Notes: generated by a model not told the origin, from the sequence alone. Counted from the stretch's first letter, positions 1 to 12,260 are shown. The stretch is DNA of 64,000 bases from Brachypodius melanocephalos (GCA_013398615.1 VZSR01002420.1:2039624-2103623), one strand, 5' to 3'. Translations and numbers: made by a program.

Positions 1-1137
1 CTGACAGCAGAATCTACACACTGTGATAGGAAACATGATTTTTATTTCTGCTTCAAATTTGGGTGATTCTAGGCTTTATGTCCTTATTTTATTAAATAAA
101 ATCTAATTATTATATCCTGCATATAGTATCTATAATATATAATTTAGCCCTGGGTATAAATAAATCCAACCTGAGTCATCTTTCTTCACATTTTTCCTCC
201 TTTTTTCCCCCTGTCATTTTCTATATTTTCTGCTGATTTTGCCAGCATCTTCTCTAGCCAATTCTTTGTTTCTCTCTCACACTTCACATACTGCCTTATA
301 TATCTGTGCTAGCATCCAACTGAGCTGCAGGAAGGATTTTTTTTTTAGTGTACTCTCTGTGTCAGTCCTATTATAACATATTCAGGATGATAAATTACAC
401 TTGAAAACTTCTAGTACAGATATAAAGAAGTCATACTATCTATTCCCAAAAGAATGTTAATCATAATCCTTTAATCATAATGCTAATCATGACATATTTG
501 GAAAAATCCAAGCATTTTATGGTTGAGCATAGGAATAGATGTCAAAAGATACGTGTTGTTTTCCTGGCTTTTACACAGTGTTGTGGTCTCAAGGAAACAA
601 TCTGATTTTGTTTTCTAGCTGAGTTTACTTAACAAAATATGTGAATAATACTGGCCTTCTTGATTGGGTAATGTTTGATCCAGGTAATGCTTATAAAGGC
701 TTTGAAAACACAAAGTATGCCTGGCTAAAGAGGTGCAAATTACTATTAGCTGTCAATAATGTTTTATAGAAAACACATGGCTGAACACTCATCAAATTGG
801 TAAATTGGTAGAAAGAAGAAAAAGAAAGAAAAATTAATAAAAAGGGGAAAAAATACAGCTTTGGGACACCAAAAACCAAAGCCCCAGTGTGATGCAAAGA
901 AACAAAAAACTTTTGCACGAAATCTTCACAATCTGTGTAGATACTCCTCACCTGAAATGTGAAACCAGCATAGACACACAGGCTGGTCGAAATGAAACTC
1001 TCCAGCTTTATGTATAAACTCTGTGCTTTAAGTACACTGACGCTAATGCCACGAGGTCAATTAATTTTGATCCATAATGATACGAGCACCAGCTCCCTAA
1101 TTTAGTGGAAGAAATAAACTTCCAGCAACCCTGAACC
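1..1137. other. unique AT-rich noncoding DNA
   Basis: No gene, named repeat or RNA gene is visible. The sequence is AT-rich with short T runs, for example near 338-346. The 86-codon minus-strand frame at 691-951 is rich in Phe, Leu and Ser, has no recognisable domain, and is what AT-rich DNA gives by chance. Confidence 0.6.
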
Positions 1138-1300
1138 CTGCCCGTGCTCCGCGGTGTGCGCTCCTGCTCAGAGCTGTGACCGAGCACACTCTAGCGGTCC
1201 CTGGCATGCCACGAACACAAATTTACGGGCGGGCTCCACACATCCATCTGTGCGATGGGACACCAAGCCTCGGCTGCGGGCAGCCCTCCCAGAGCCTCAG
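1138..1300. promoter_or_regulatory. small CpG-bearing GC-richer patch
   Basis: About a dozen CpGs fall in roughly 160 bp, in a region where CpG is otherwise rare. Around 1184-1200 lies the string gcacactctagcggtcc; its complement partly resembles the CTCF core, with at least two mismatches. The patch is far shorter than a promoter CpG island and no exon can be attached to it. It could be a small regulatory element, a boundary site, or the remnant of a GC-rich insertion. The sequence shows only the composition; the function is inference. Confidence 0.3.
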
Positions 1301-3781
1301 AACCCCTAAAGACGGATGACGTTGGATATTTGCTTTCTGTACCTCGCTTCTCGTTGGGATTATGTAATGCTTCAGAAGGTGGCTGGGGTAATTTATGGGG
1401 AAAAAAATGCACATCACTAGATTAACCAGTTTGAGATCGTAATTTATCTCTAATGGCCTTTCTTTGACAAGAAGAAAACAAAAGAAAATTAAAGCTGATA
1501 GGGCTGTTCTAGTAATGTCAAAATTTGGCATTCTTTATCACTCTTTAACTTAAAAGCAGTCCTTGTCAGAATGATGATAAAGGCATCATAGAAATTTTGC
1601 TTTTCATCTGTCTGACATATAAATCAATGATCCAAAACACAAATCATTATATATGTATTTTTTTTTCTAAAGCGAATATAAAACAAGCCCGCTTGTTTAC
1701 ATCCTTTATTCATCTCTGACAGAGCCAGTTAGACCATTTCTCTGAGCACGCACTCACAGCTGAAGCTGCTCCCCCCTCCCAGTTATAACACTGACCCCGT
1801 TTAGAGAGCACATCTCAAACAGGGGCACCGGAATCAGTAGCCTTTTCCAGGGTGTGAGCTGACATAATGGGCAGCTTTGCTTCCTCTGGGGGGCAAGCAC
1901 TCTCTTTATCACTAGGACAAATGACCTGGAGGAGAGGTATCCAAGGCCAGCCACTCTATTTCCTTATAAATGCCAGATCAGATCATAACACATTACTGTG
2001 ACTCGCTGTGTTAATGACCATGCACTTCCATTTGCAGGGAAAACACGAGGATGCATCCAGCTGAATCCAAGCTCTGGCTATGTCAGAGTGTACTTGCTAA
2101 GCAGGAACTCTACTTTTAAAACTTCCCCTTCCCTTCCAGCACACATCTTTGAAATTCATAGCTACAGACAGACCAAAGCATTGCCAAATTAACAACAACC
2201 AAACAAACATTATCAATAAAAACGGTTTACCTTACAGCACCACTGATCTTCTAGAAGCAGTGTAAATTACGTGTCTTTCCTATCAGGGAAGGGTGGTTTG
2301 CAGCTCTCAAGGGGCTCTTCCAGGATCTTTCACTTTGGATTTTTCTTTACTTTTCTATTTTTCGAGTGCAGATCCTTATTCCTCATAGTGGCCAAATGCC
2401 AGCAAACTGTACAACCTTTCATAGAAGTACAAGACTCCACCTTGTCTCTCAATGTGAAGGATTGAATTGAGAAGGATTAGCTGAGCCTAAAAAATAAAAT
2501 AAACAGAAAAAGTTATTTTTCAGGCTTGAATTAAAAAAAAACCACCAGAAATAAAACTATTCCATATTCTGGAGGAACAAAAAAAAAAATCACACCTTAC
2601 TAAGGGAACAATTAAAGATAAACTACGAATGGGAAGAGTAGAGAATTCCTTCTCTAATGAAGATTAGACGACAGAATATGATTTAGACAAGATGACAATC
2701 AAAAGCACAGGATTAGAAACAACAAAAAGAGGGAAAGTGTACACTAATAAAAAGGAAATAGTAGAAATAAAAAAAATTTACTTTGATGCATCTGTTAAGT
2801 TTAACATAAGTCTGGGGGGGAAAGGAAAATGTTGAACACTCACAGTGAATCAAAAAGCTTCCTGAAAGAAAAAAACCAACCAACCAACCAACCACCCCAA
2901 ACAAACCAGAAGAAATGTAGGAAATGAGAATGATGAGAGTGCATGGAGGGAATGAAAAATATGAAGGTGTAAAATAAGGACATAGGCCTTTGCATTGTTC
3001 CCCAATTCAGTCGCCCTGCAGCCACAGAGAGCCATATTATGGAATCCCAGATCAGAATTGCCCACCAAATACTCAGTTTATGTCAGGCCATGAACCGCAT
3101 AACAAGTGTTTAAATAAACAAAATGCTTACTGCACCAAAATACAGTGTCTGAGGCAGAGAGCAAGGTAGAATGTGTATCATAGAGGCATTTTAGTTTAAA
3201 ATGCTCTGAAACTGTACTGCCATGCTTTACAGGAAGGTTAGGAAAACATTTATTCCTGCTACCTTTACTGATACCGACCTGCCATCCAAAGATACATTAA
3301 AGCAGAGGATACTGGAGACTTCAATTCAAGCTCCTTTGATAACACAACTCTTAGAATGCATCATTTCTCTCAGTGAAGGTATTCACAAAATTATATGTAC
3401 TCCCCAGTGTATTCAAACACATCCTTAGAGATAGGAAACATATTTTCAAACTAGAAGCATAAGCATGAGTGCTCATTTCTGTTCATGTTAGATAGGCTAT
3501 ATTCCCTTCCAGGTCTGAGAAATCTGTGAGAAATCTTTGAGCTCTTACTCCTACTCTGTTTTCAGAAACTTGACTGAACTATTCCAAAAACAGTGTTCAA
3601 ACTGAGGTAGTTACTGCAATGAAAAGCTGCTGGCAATGGACTATGCAGGGTGTCTGTCTCCTTCCTCTGCCAAGCATAGCAAGTCCCTGCTTACTGTGCT
3701 TTTATCTGTGTTTATCCTCTCAACTAAACTCAAAGTTGGCAGCACTTGGATGTCTGTGTCAGAAGGGTTAAGAAGTAGGGG
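1301..3781. other. unique AT-rich noncoding DNA
   Basis: No gene is recognised. Short plus-strand frames at 1998-2192 and 2271-2465 show no domain. The stretch holds A/T runs (for example 2580-2589) and a CCAA repeat that is listed separately. Confidence 0.6.
2871..2908 (+). repeat. (CCAA)n simple repeat in an A/C tract
   Basis: Five near-perfect CCAA units run from about 2875 to 2893 and pass into an A/C-only tail. On the minus strand it produces a Val-Gly-Trp-Leu-rich frame (2713-3068 region) that is only a shadow of the repeat. Confidence 0.85.
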
Positions 3782-3813
3782 TTATATATATATAGATGCA
3801 CTCAGACATATAC

Positions 3814-3853
<40 letters not shown>

Positions 3854-3856
3854 TAG
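3782..3856. repeat. (TA)n microsatellite
   Basis: Interrupted TA dinucleotides lie at 3782-3794. After a 20-bp break comes a pure run of about 29 bp near 3818-3846, then a degenerate TA tail. Such loci are usually length-variable. The Tyr-Ile repeats in overlapping frames on both strands come from this repeat. Confidence 0.95.
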
Positions 3857-6800
3857 GCTTCTTGGTTCCACAAAGAAAACTTGGGTTTAGGCAAAAATAT
3901 GTTTCCCTTTCTATACAATACCAACCATGTGCCTGGTTTTGAGCAACACAATTTCTCTTTTGCAGAGCCATCAGGAAATGGATTTAGTAACAATGCCTGA
4001 ACAGTACAGAATATAGATCAGTCCTTGTTAATTTATATTTAATATGAGTGTCATGTTAGGGAAAATGCATAAGCATAAACTCTCCAGACAGTAAATTGCC
4101 ATGATTAGCTTTTCCCCAAGCAACTCCCTGACACCTGTTTTTCAGTACCTTCAATTACATTAAAGTGAGACAGAAGCACACAGGTCAGAGTAGATTAAAT
4201 ATCTTTAGGTTGGATCCTTCATCCCTGAAAAACCCCAAATAGCTTATTCTAACTCTTACTCCCCTCACCCTTGGTAAACTACCAAGTTTTGCTCATTTTG
4301 AAGGGTTTTGTTTCACTCTAAAGTTCTGCATGTGTCTTGCTTTCCTTGTTACCTCTGTATAATGATTATCATTTCCATGCAGCATGCTACATTTGATTGA
4401 GCATGATTCTGTCATTTATATGGCTAATAATATTTTGTAGCAATTTCTTAGCTTAAAATTTTTATTATTTTTTTTTAAGATGATTTTTTTAAAGAGTCAA
4501 GTACCAGGCAAGTGCCTGGTTTTAACTTCAGAAACATTTGTGTTGATAGCATTTACTAGAAATATAATAATTAGCTGAATTAAAAAAAACATAGTAGTTA
4601 AACCAGGATTTTTATCCAAGCAAAAAAACCCAAATTGCTAAGCTTGTTATATTTTAAATATCTCTTAATCATGCCAGTCCTTTTCTTAAAAAAGTCTCTT
4701 TGGAAGGGATATTTATGCAGAGCAGCTGTGATAAATAGCTAAGTGCTGGAATTTCTAATCCTAAGGATGATTTGCTGTTGCAAACTGAGTACAAATGAGT
4801 TGCAATCACATTTTTCCTCTTGGTTCTGTACATATTTGGAGCATGCAAAACATACTGGCAATTTGCACATGTAAGGCTGCACATACACACACATTGCCCA
4901 GAATGAATCATGGCAGAAAATCAGACTTTCCAAGTTCCCCTTTCAGCAGTACCAGAGAGTGCTCTGCATTACATAGGCTGGAGACCCATGATACTCAGCT
5001 GTATGTAAAAAAGACAGTTTCTCAACTAATGAAACCATCCATCTTTTGTTCAGCCTACAGGACGACATAAAGGTGATCCTTTGAATTAAACTTACATAAA
5101 GCAGGAGTCAGGGTGGCTAAGCTGAGTGAGGCTAAGCATCCACATGAACCTATAGAAATGCATGGTTCATAGCTGTGGACAAAGATAATGGCATGCAAGG
5201 AACGCTGCTCCAGAAAACGATGTAGCCTTTCATCCTTAATAACCAAATGAAAAATGGGAAGTCAGTACTTGGGAGCTACTCCAGCAAGCAGATCTCCAGG
5301 AAACAAGGTTCCCCACAGACTCTTCCTTGATCTTAAAGCTTAACGTGAAACATTTATATGCACGTAGCACCTGGCCACAAGACGTGGGGAGGCACTTTTA
5401 TCACACTGGCTGTATTTCTTCCTTAAATAATAGATTTCCTCTTCTTTTTTTTTTTTCCCTCTCCTGAAAATGGAATAAATCCTCAAAAATGTTTCAGTAC
5501 CTTTTTTTTTTCTTGAAACATTTTAAGAACCAGGTAATCTTGAGAAACTCAACATCACACAACTTTAAAAACTATTAATACCCCTCAAACTGTCTGAGGC
5601 TGAATTTCATCCAAGATTTAAAAGCAAAACTATCCAGTCAAAATAAATAAAGCGTTATTTAGATGAAGAAAATTTTTTTCTTCTTTTTTTTTTTGTGTTA
5701 ATTGAATGCTGATCTCCCACCTGCGTTTCTCTGACATCCAAGTACATGGATAAACTGTGCACAGACTGAGTCCAACTGAAACAACACAAAAGCCAGTTGA
5801 ATTATACACATTTGGATTTTCACAAAGGCACTCCAGAGGAGCTAAGAACAGCAGTCTGTGAACCTTAAATTGCTGCTCCAAAACTAGTGCCAGCTTTGCA
5901 ATGATTGCAATGATTGACTCACGGTGTGTTAAGCAGGAGTTAACATATCAAACCTGTAAAACACGTATATTATATTTGCCTCTGCATCTCTGTCTTCTTC
6001 AAACTGCTCTTGTTTTTATCTTCATCTCTAATGCAGCATGCAATCAGTTTTGGGTGCAAACCTCCATGATAACAACATAAAGCAATCTCAGTTCTTCTAC
6101 TGAAGCAAACAGGAAAACACATCTGGAATCAATGATTACATGAAAAACTCAAAATTTTCTCAACAAGTAGGAAATCCCAAACTCTGTTATCCATTAAGAC
6201 CAATGTCTGTTGAGAACACAGGCAGAGAAAATTAGCCTTTTTTTTTTTTTTGTACCAAAAAAACCTTCAAATTTTTGTCAAACAAAAAGATTTCATTTTA
6301 CTTCAGCTTTGTCTGTGTCCCGCATTTTGGCTGAGAGCAAACCAGAAAAAAAAACCCAAACAAAACTGACAACCCTACAAAAAGAACCCCAACCCAGAAT
6401 ATTCAAGTTTGGTCATTTGACTTTCTGCTAGTGACCCCATTGCTATTGTGACACAAAGACATTTTTCCCATGGTTTGAATATGAGAGAAAATACATTTCA
6501 AGAAAAACTGTAAAAGTTTTTACCCTGATTACTTCTGTGGTCTGGGACATGTGGAGTTTTGACAAGAAATTTTAGCCTTAAACAGCCCCTTGTTACTGCA
6601 TCTCAACTTTTGTCCCTTTTGCAATATTCCCAGGGACTTCTAAAATAAACATTAAAGAGATCACAACTACATGGGAGGAAAAACAGCTGTAGAGTCTGCA
6701 CACAACTCCGGCAGTAACAAATGCAATTAAATCCAGAAGAAGCAAATGAGGAAATACTGGAAAATTTCACCATGATTTTCAGTTCTCACTACAACAGAAA

Positions 6801-7899
6801 TCTTTGCTGTAAAGCCTGAATTAGATTTGCATCACATAAGATTAGGGTTTGAAATAAGGAAAAAGCAGCAACTCTCTTCCTCTACAACAGAAAAAGAACA
6901 TGAAATACCTAAAAATATTTTGTGTTAGTACAATTATTTTAACAGTACTCATTTTTTCCAGATGATTTTTTTCTAGATTTGCATATGTGGGAGAACAATA
7001 AACATTCCTCTTCTCTGCCTTCCCCTGCAGAAGGTGCTTTGTTTCCAGTTCACATTTTGGAACCTGAGGCATGGATAACTATCTGCACAAGACACAAATA
7101 CTGGGTTACGTGGTCCTCCCTGTGAAGTGCTGCTGTGTTCCTAAAGCTAAATGTAGATTCTCTGAATGGAGATTCAAAAAGCAGCCCCAGAATAATAAGC
7201 ACAAACCCCGCTGCATTTTGTGGCAAATAAAGGGAAGTGAGCACAGTCCTAACCCAGAGAGAGAGCTCGGCAACTAGGGCATTCTTCTGGGACACAGGGC
7301 ACATTTAGTCGGACCACACCCCTGCTTTCCTGGGCAAATATCAGGACCACTGAGCAGTTGAAGCAGCATTTTCTACTCCCTCTCACATAGTTTACAGAGT
7401 CCAGTCTAAGAACAACAGAAAGCAGAGCACAGAAGCGGGGACAGGCAGAGAACCCCCAACTTCATGTGTAGTGAGAATCCTTAGGGATGCTGCAAAGATG
7501 TAGAATTTGGACAGAGGTAGTCCAAAGGGCAGGCATCTCTGTGAAGAGTGAGTCCCTGATGAGGATTTACACTCACTGAAACCATCACTGCTAAACTTTG
7601 CTTATTTGGTTTGCTAAATGCACTTATGAATATAGTTGCTTAGCATGAGGCTGTTTCCCACCCTCATTAAGGGCTTAGAGAAGAAGTTAATTGCAAAGTT
7701 CTGCTCCAGCACATTTACATGAGTCCAAAGGCTCAGAATTGGTGCATCCTTTACAGGTGGAGACAACAAAGATTGCTTCATAGCAGTATAACTTGCTCAA
7801 AGGGAACTAAAGAGGAGCTGGCAATGGTATCCAGCCCTAGCACAGTCTGTTAACTATGAAACACTGCAGGAGAAAGGCCAGGCTCATGGCCAAGCTCAG
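3857..7899. other. unique AT-rich noncoding DNA with T runs
   Basis: Four kilobases without a recognisable gene. It includes T runs at 5445-5456 and 6238-6251, an A-rich then C/A-rich stretch at about 6345-6392, and a short perfect hairpin at 4503-4520. The frames present (up to 91 codons at 4795-5070) have no recognisable domain. Confidence 0.6.
4503..4520. repeat. short perfect inverted repeat
   Basis: The arms accaggca and tgcctggt are exact reverse complements around a 2-base spacer, so the segment can form an 8-bp stem. No poly-T run or gene end makes it a terminator. It may be chance, or a site for a dimeric binding protein. Confidence 0.5.
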
Positions 7900-8020
7900 T
7901 CTAAATCTTGGTACTAACTCAACTTCCTATGTGACACCAGGCAAGTCACCTACCAGTCTCTGTTACTCAGCTATAAAATAGGAATTCAGGGCACCTCCAT
8001 GTTTCCTCACCACCTGCCAG
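7900..8020 (+). mobile_element. MIR-like CORE-SINE fragment
   Basis: The string at about 7930-7981 (tgtgacaccaggcaagtcac, then ctcagctataaaatagg) follows the MIR core, in which a gtgtgacc...gcaagtcac block is followed by a ctcagtttcc...ctgtaaaatggg block at the right spacing. Only the core is convincing; the tRNA-like head and the 3' tail are too diverged to place, so the ends are approximate. MIR and other CORE-SINEs are ancient and occur as old fossils in amniotes, including birds. I judged the match by eye. Confidence 0.55.
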
Positions 8021-9963
8021 GTCTGTTTTCATTCAAACACTGGGCAGCAAAGTCTTCCATTATTCATAGGCTGCAGCCAGGTAGGACTAGAACACCTTCC
8101 TGTCTGGCCTTCTGCATAGCTGGGGCTGTTCTGTGCATATGTAATACCCAGTAGGCAGCTGACCTCAAATGGGAGCTCCAGGTGCTCTTTCAAAAGAGAA
8201 ATAATAATATTAACTCAAATACAAGTCATCACCTTCCTCTGACCATTTATAGTGCTGGGCCTATTTAGAATTTGGATGCTCTGTTGTTCTTACAAAGCCA
8301 GCAAACTTCTGTGTGTTTCTTCTTTATTTGAAAGTTGTTTCAGAAGAGGATTTTTCAAAATGAAAATTTCTGAAAGAGTTCATAAATGTAAGAGTATTTC
8401 AAAGGCAAAAAATACTTGAACACTCCAGATCCTGAACTGATAATGGTGTGTACTAATGCATCCAGAACTCATGAAATTGTTTCTAAATTAAGCATGATAC
8501 AGCTTCAAGAGAACATAAATTCTAGAAATCTGTTAGACTGTCTGGGCATGATGCATAAAACCATAAAAATCAGGCCTCCTTGAGGTCTTGAATCAACTCA
8601 CTCATCAATGTCTAAATATTTTAAGGCTAATACCCAAGTATTATACCCATATTCTCATTGTTTAGAGAAGCTGACATAAACTGAGCAAGTTAAGTTTAAC
8701 CAAATCACAATCCTTAACTTTCATGCATTTTCAGGGAACTTCCTCAGTGGCATTATTTGCTTTCTGCAGCTTTATAAGGGAGTATTTAAATGGCACTCTC
8801 TTTAGCAGAGCATCAAATAAAATTCAGCTTAATGAGAATAAAGTTTGCCCCTCACTTCTGCTTTTTTTAAAAAAAGAAACTGCATGACTACTCAAAGTAT
8901 TAGTAGAATTTTCATGTTTTATATTTTTGATGAACTGGAAGAAAATAGAAGAAAATAGTGGGAAAAAAAAAGCCCTGCAACAAGAAATGTGACAGAAAAC
9001 ATCACATACATGCTATGACATCACCTGTTTAATCTATTCATGACTTTATTACACGCTGCCATCATGTCAGCTCCCAGAAAAACACCCTCATATTGACAAA
9101 GGTAGTGATTCACACTGCTTCTGAGACAAGCCTGTGTGTTTATCCTCAGGCTTTCCAATCCTGGTTAAAGGAACTAGCATCATCTGAGTGTCAAAATTAA
9201 ATTTATCAGCTCCAATATATGTGAAGGCGTGAAATACAGAGGCTAGCAGCATGTGAGAGTTAAACAAGATGTTCTGATCGTCCCCTCTGGCCTCACTGAG
9301 ACACCTAGCACTGAAGGGAAGGAGCTGGAAGATGTGCTGGGCCCTCTGTCTCCTTTTAATATGACCAAGCTGATTTAACTGCCAAATTTGAGATAGAATC
9401 TTAGACAGTCCCTGCCTATGCTCCCTTCTCACTCAAACAGCTCTGAAGATATCTTCTGTGAGAACTGCTTTTAGGAAAGAAGACACTGAAGAATGGACGT
9501 ACAGTTTATCAGATCTGAAGATAAAATCTTAACTTAAGCACAGGATGGGAAATAACTTGTCTTGCAGGGAAGGCCCTGTTTGGGAAAATGCCCTTTGGTC
9601 CAAGACTTAGAATGGATGCTGTTATGTAGGATGGGGTGAGAGAAACTGACACTGGAGCTGGAGGAAATGAGATGAAAACAGCAAGCAGAGAGGAAAGTGT
9701 GCTGCTAGCTGGGGTAACAGCCCGACATCAGGAGCAATCAGGAGGTAATGGGAAACTTGTAGGTTTGGTACAGACATCAGCTCATCTAATATAATGCTGG
9801 AGAGGGCTGGGCCAAGAAGGTAGCAACCTGAGGAGAGCTGAACCAAAAGCAAGCCAGGAAACTGGAGAGAGCACTGAGGTAGCTACAAACGACAAAGAGA
9901 AATGAGAAGAAGGATTCAGGGAAGAATACCGGGACAAAACACAGTAGCAGGGAAGAGGATGAG
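8021..9963. other. unique noncoding DNA
   Basis: No gene is recognised. The 114-codon minus-strand frame at 9088-9432 has no domain that I know and no clear splice context. From about 9895 the plus strand becomes strongly purine-rich. Confidence 0.55.
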
Positions 9964-10037
9964 AAGGAAGGCTGAAAGAGGAGAAGGAGGAGTAGTGAGA
10001 AAGGAAGGCTGAAAGAGGGGAAGGAGGAGTAGTGAGA
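9964..10037 (+). repeat. 37-bp tandem duplication in a purine tract
   Basis: Two adjacent 37-bp copies (9964-10000 and 10001-10037) differ at one base (gaggagaagg against gaggggaagg). Both lie in a long G/A-rich tract of about 9895-10040. The near identity points to a recent duplication, or to slippage-type maintenance. The Ser-Phe-Leu-Pro repeats in minus-strand frames here are shadows of this tract. Confidence 0.9.
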
Positions 10038-11036
10038 CAGAAATGTTCAGTCTTTGAGGATCCAATCCACCAGCCAAGACTGAAACTTGGATGGGAAAAT
10101 TTCTCCACATCTGGCAAGAGGTTAGGGCATCCACAGGATGTACACCCTTTCTTCCTTTCTACTGACAGGCAGCATAAAAAATAACTCCAGCTACTGCTGT
10201 CAAAGACACTGTTAGCTCAAGAAGCAGATGGCTGTCAGATGCATCCAGAGATTGCCATCTTGCTGATGACCCCTGTGGGGGGTGTTATGATTCCACAAAA
10301 TCTAGTTCAGTGTTTTCACTTTGCTTTGCTAAAAACCTAGGGAATTACACAAAGTATTAAAAACAATATTATGCTTGCAAGTAAAGAAAGCAATATCAAG
10401 ATTAAAAATGCCTGCTCTTTTTTTAATGTGCTCTCTTCTGTGCGTGCTCCATGTGATGCACGTTGCTCTGCAGGGATAACAAATGCTACTGTCCTTATAA
10501 TCTTGTCTCATTTCTTTTTCTGTTGTTTTTGCTGTTGTTGTTTCTTTATTTGTTTTTTAATAATGCAGAAGATGGGTGGCAAATCAGGACATCACTATGG
10601 GAAAAAACAAAAAAGTATATTCTTAGGGTCAAGACAATTGAATGCTGCCTAAAAAATGAGATTTCATATCTGCTTCTGTACATAACACAAGGCAGAACTA
10701 AGCAGAAACCTTAACTAACCTGATGACCACAAACTCTTTAAGTTCTTACACATCCCATGTGCAACATTTGGCCAGGTTTGCTGAGTGCTCACAGTGTCAG
10801 CCAAAGTTTAATTTACCACAGTAGTTTTCTGAATACCTAATATAGCATAAACACACAGAATGCTTTGAAAAGCTTTTTCAAGACGCCTCACTATGATCAC
10901 CAGAATTAACAGCTGTTTGACAATTTTAGACTCTATCTCACAACACTGTCCATGTTGCCCAGTAACAACCATGCTTGGTTTTTCAGCTTTAATAGTTCTT
11001 TGTTAATCCAGATTTTTGAACACAACATGCTATAAA
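10038..11036. other. unique noncoding DNA with a T-rich stretch
   Basis: No gene is recognised. Positions of about 10505-10562 are a T-rich, T/G low-complexity stretch (ttgctgttgttgtttc within it), which gives Phe/Leu/Cys-rich frames that I do not regard as coding. Confidence 0.6.
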
Positions 11037-11058
11037 CTCCTATAAATGTTTATAGGAG
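11037..11058. repeat. 22-bp near-perfect palindrome
   Basis: The arms ctcctataaa (11037-11046) and tttataggag (11049-11058) are exact reverse complements around the 2-base spacer tg. It lies about 45 bp before a CR1 tail in unique DNA. Confidence 0.7.
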
Positions 11059-11104
11059 AGATGAAGACTCAAAATTTGAATCAAAGTGTAGCCCATTTTT
11101 CCTG

Positions 11105-11176
11105 CTTATGGCAGGGGGTATGTATTAGGTCATCTTTAAAAATTGCTTCCAGCCCAAACAATTCTATGATTCTGTA
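11105..11176 (+). mobile_element. CR1 LINE, 3' end fragment (plus)
   Basis: The segment follows the last 70 or so bases of avian CR1: a ggggg...attaggtcatctttaaa block, then ttccagcccaaacaattcta, ending in the attctatgattctg octamer-type tail that CR1 carries in place of poly(A). It is 5'-truncated to the extreme 3' end, as is usual for CR1 copies. No coding sequence remains. Confidence 0.75.
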
Positions 11177-11564
11177 CCAGTTTGGGAACTGTAATCTGAT
11201 GTGTTACTTCAGAACAAATGGCAGCATAAAGTTCTGTCAAAGATAAACTTAACTACGAGATAATGACTAATTTTATGGCACTGAGACAATCATAATTCGT
11301 TCCAGTAAGAGCAGAATCAAGCAAGTCCACTATTTCCACTTGTGTTTTTCAGGCATAGTGATTCAATGGAAGATGTGGATTTTGGATTTTGTATCCATAG
11401 GGAGAAGCATGCCCCCCAAACCATTACCCCCATTACCATGCTCCCTCCAACCAATTCTAGATAAAACCAACCAAAACTGCATTTCTGGGAAAACTACTCC
11501 ACACACTGGTGCTTGTGTCAGACACACCTGGAGCCTATGAGGGACCTTTCCCCCTCGGGTGCGT
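11177..11564. other. unassigned DNA between two CR1 copies
   Basis: No gene is recognised. A C-rich stretch at 11410-11450 (ccattacccccattaccatg) is present. The part nearest 11565 could be a very diverged upstream portion of the next CR1, but I cannot align it. Confidence 0.4.
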
Positions 11565-12124
11565 TTTGTGTCCAGCAGGACCGGGACCATGACCATCCCT
11601 TGTACTTGGAACAGGTGAGGCTAAACCTCAAATCCTGTGTTCAGTTCTGGGCCCCTCACTGCAGGAAGGACATTGAGGTGCTGGAGTGAGCCCAGAGAAG
11701 GGCAACTGAGCTGGAGAAGGGTCTGGAGAGTAAATCCTGTGAAGAGTGACTGAGGGAGCTGGGGGTGTTCTGGAGAAAGGGATGCTCGGCACACCTTACT
11801 GCTCTCTACAACTCTCTGAAAGGAGGCTGTAGCCAGGAGGCGGTGGCTCTCTTCGCCGAGATAACAAGGAACAAGACAAGGAAATGGCGCCAAGATGCAC
11901 CAGGAGAAGTTTAAGTTTGGATATCTGGAAAAATTTCTTCACTGAAGGGGTCAGCTTTGGGACAGATTGCCCAGGGGAGTGTTTGGGTCACCACCAGGTA
12001 TTTAAAAGAAATGTAGATGCGGCACTTGAGGACACGGTTTTGTGACAGACCTGTCTGTGTTGGTGAACGATTGGACTGGGTGGTCTCACAGGTCCTTTGC
12101 CAGCCCTGAAGACCCTGTGGCTCC
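11565..12124 (+). mobile_element. CR1 LINE, 3' portion (plus)
   Basis: CR1 is a non-LTR retrotransposon. This copy keeps the end of the reverse-transcriptase ORF and the 3' untranslated region. Diagnostic blocks in order are: gtccagcaggaccgggacca (about 11571), ttcagttctgggcccctcac (about 11641), gtgctggagtgagcccagag, ctctctacaactctctgaaa, ggatatctggaaaaatttct and the final gattggactgggtggtctca. The 3' octamer tail is diverged past recognition. The reading frame is broken, so the copy is dead. It faces the minus-strand CR1 at 12650 tail to tail, with a CpG-rich patch and a minisatellite in between. Confidence 0.93.
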
Positions 12125-12139
12125 ATGGAATGAATTCCC

Positions 12140-12260
12140 CGCTCCCTGGAAATTCGCTGAGGGCGCCGAGGATCCGGCGAAGAGCAACGGCGACATCTAG
12201 CGGCGGGACAGAGCGCCTCACAGGCCGGGCCCGTGTGGGAAGCGGAGATCCGGGGAATGT
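12140..12260. promoter_or_regulatory. tiny CpG-rich patch with a CTCF-like string
   Basis: About 14 CpGs fall in about 110 bp between the CR1 end and the minisatellite, against a CpG-poor background. At 12190-12205 the plus strand reads gcgacatctagcggcg. Its complement carries ccgctagatgtcgc, close to the CTCF core (ccasyagrkggcr), with two mismatches by my alignment. The patch could instead be the degenerate beginning of the minisatellite, since gagatccggggaatgt at 12245-12260 resembles part of its unit. The composition is seen directly; protein binding is inference. Confidence 0.35.

Noticed and set aside
9266..9300. Possible LINE 3' end (gatcgtcccctctggcctca)
   Set aside because: Resembles a motif found in some CR1/L3 tails, but the flanks do not continue the match.
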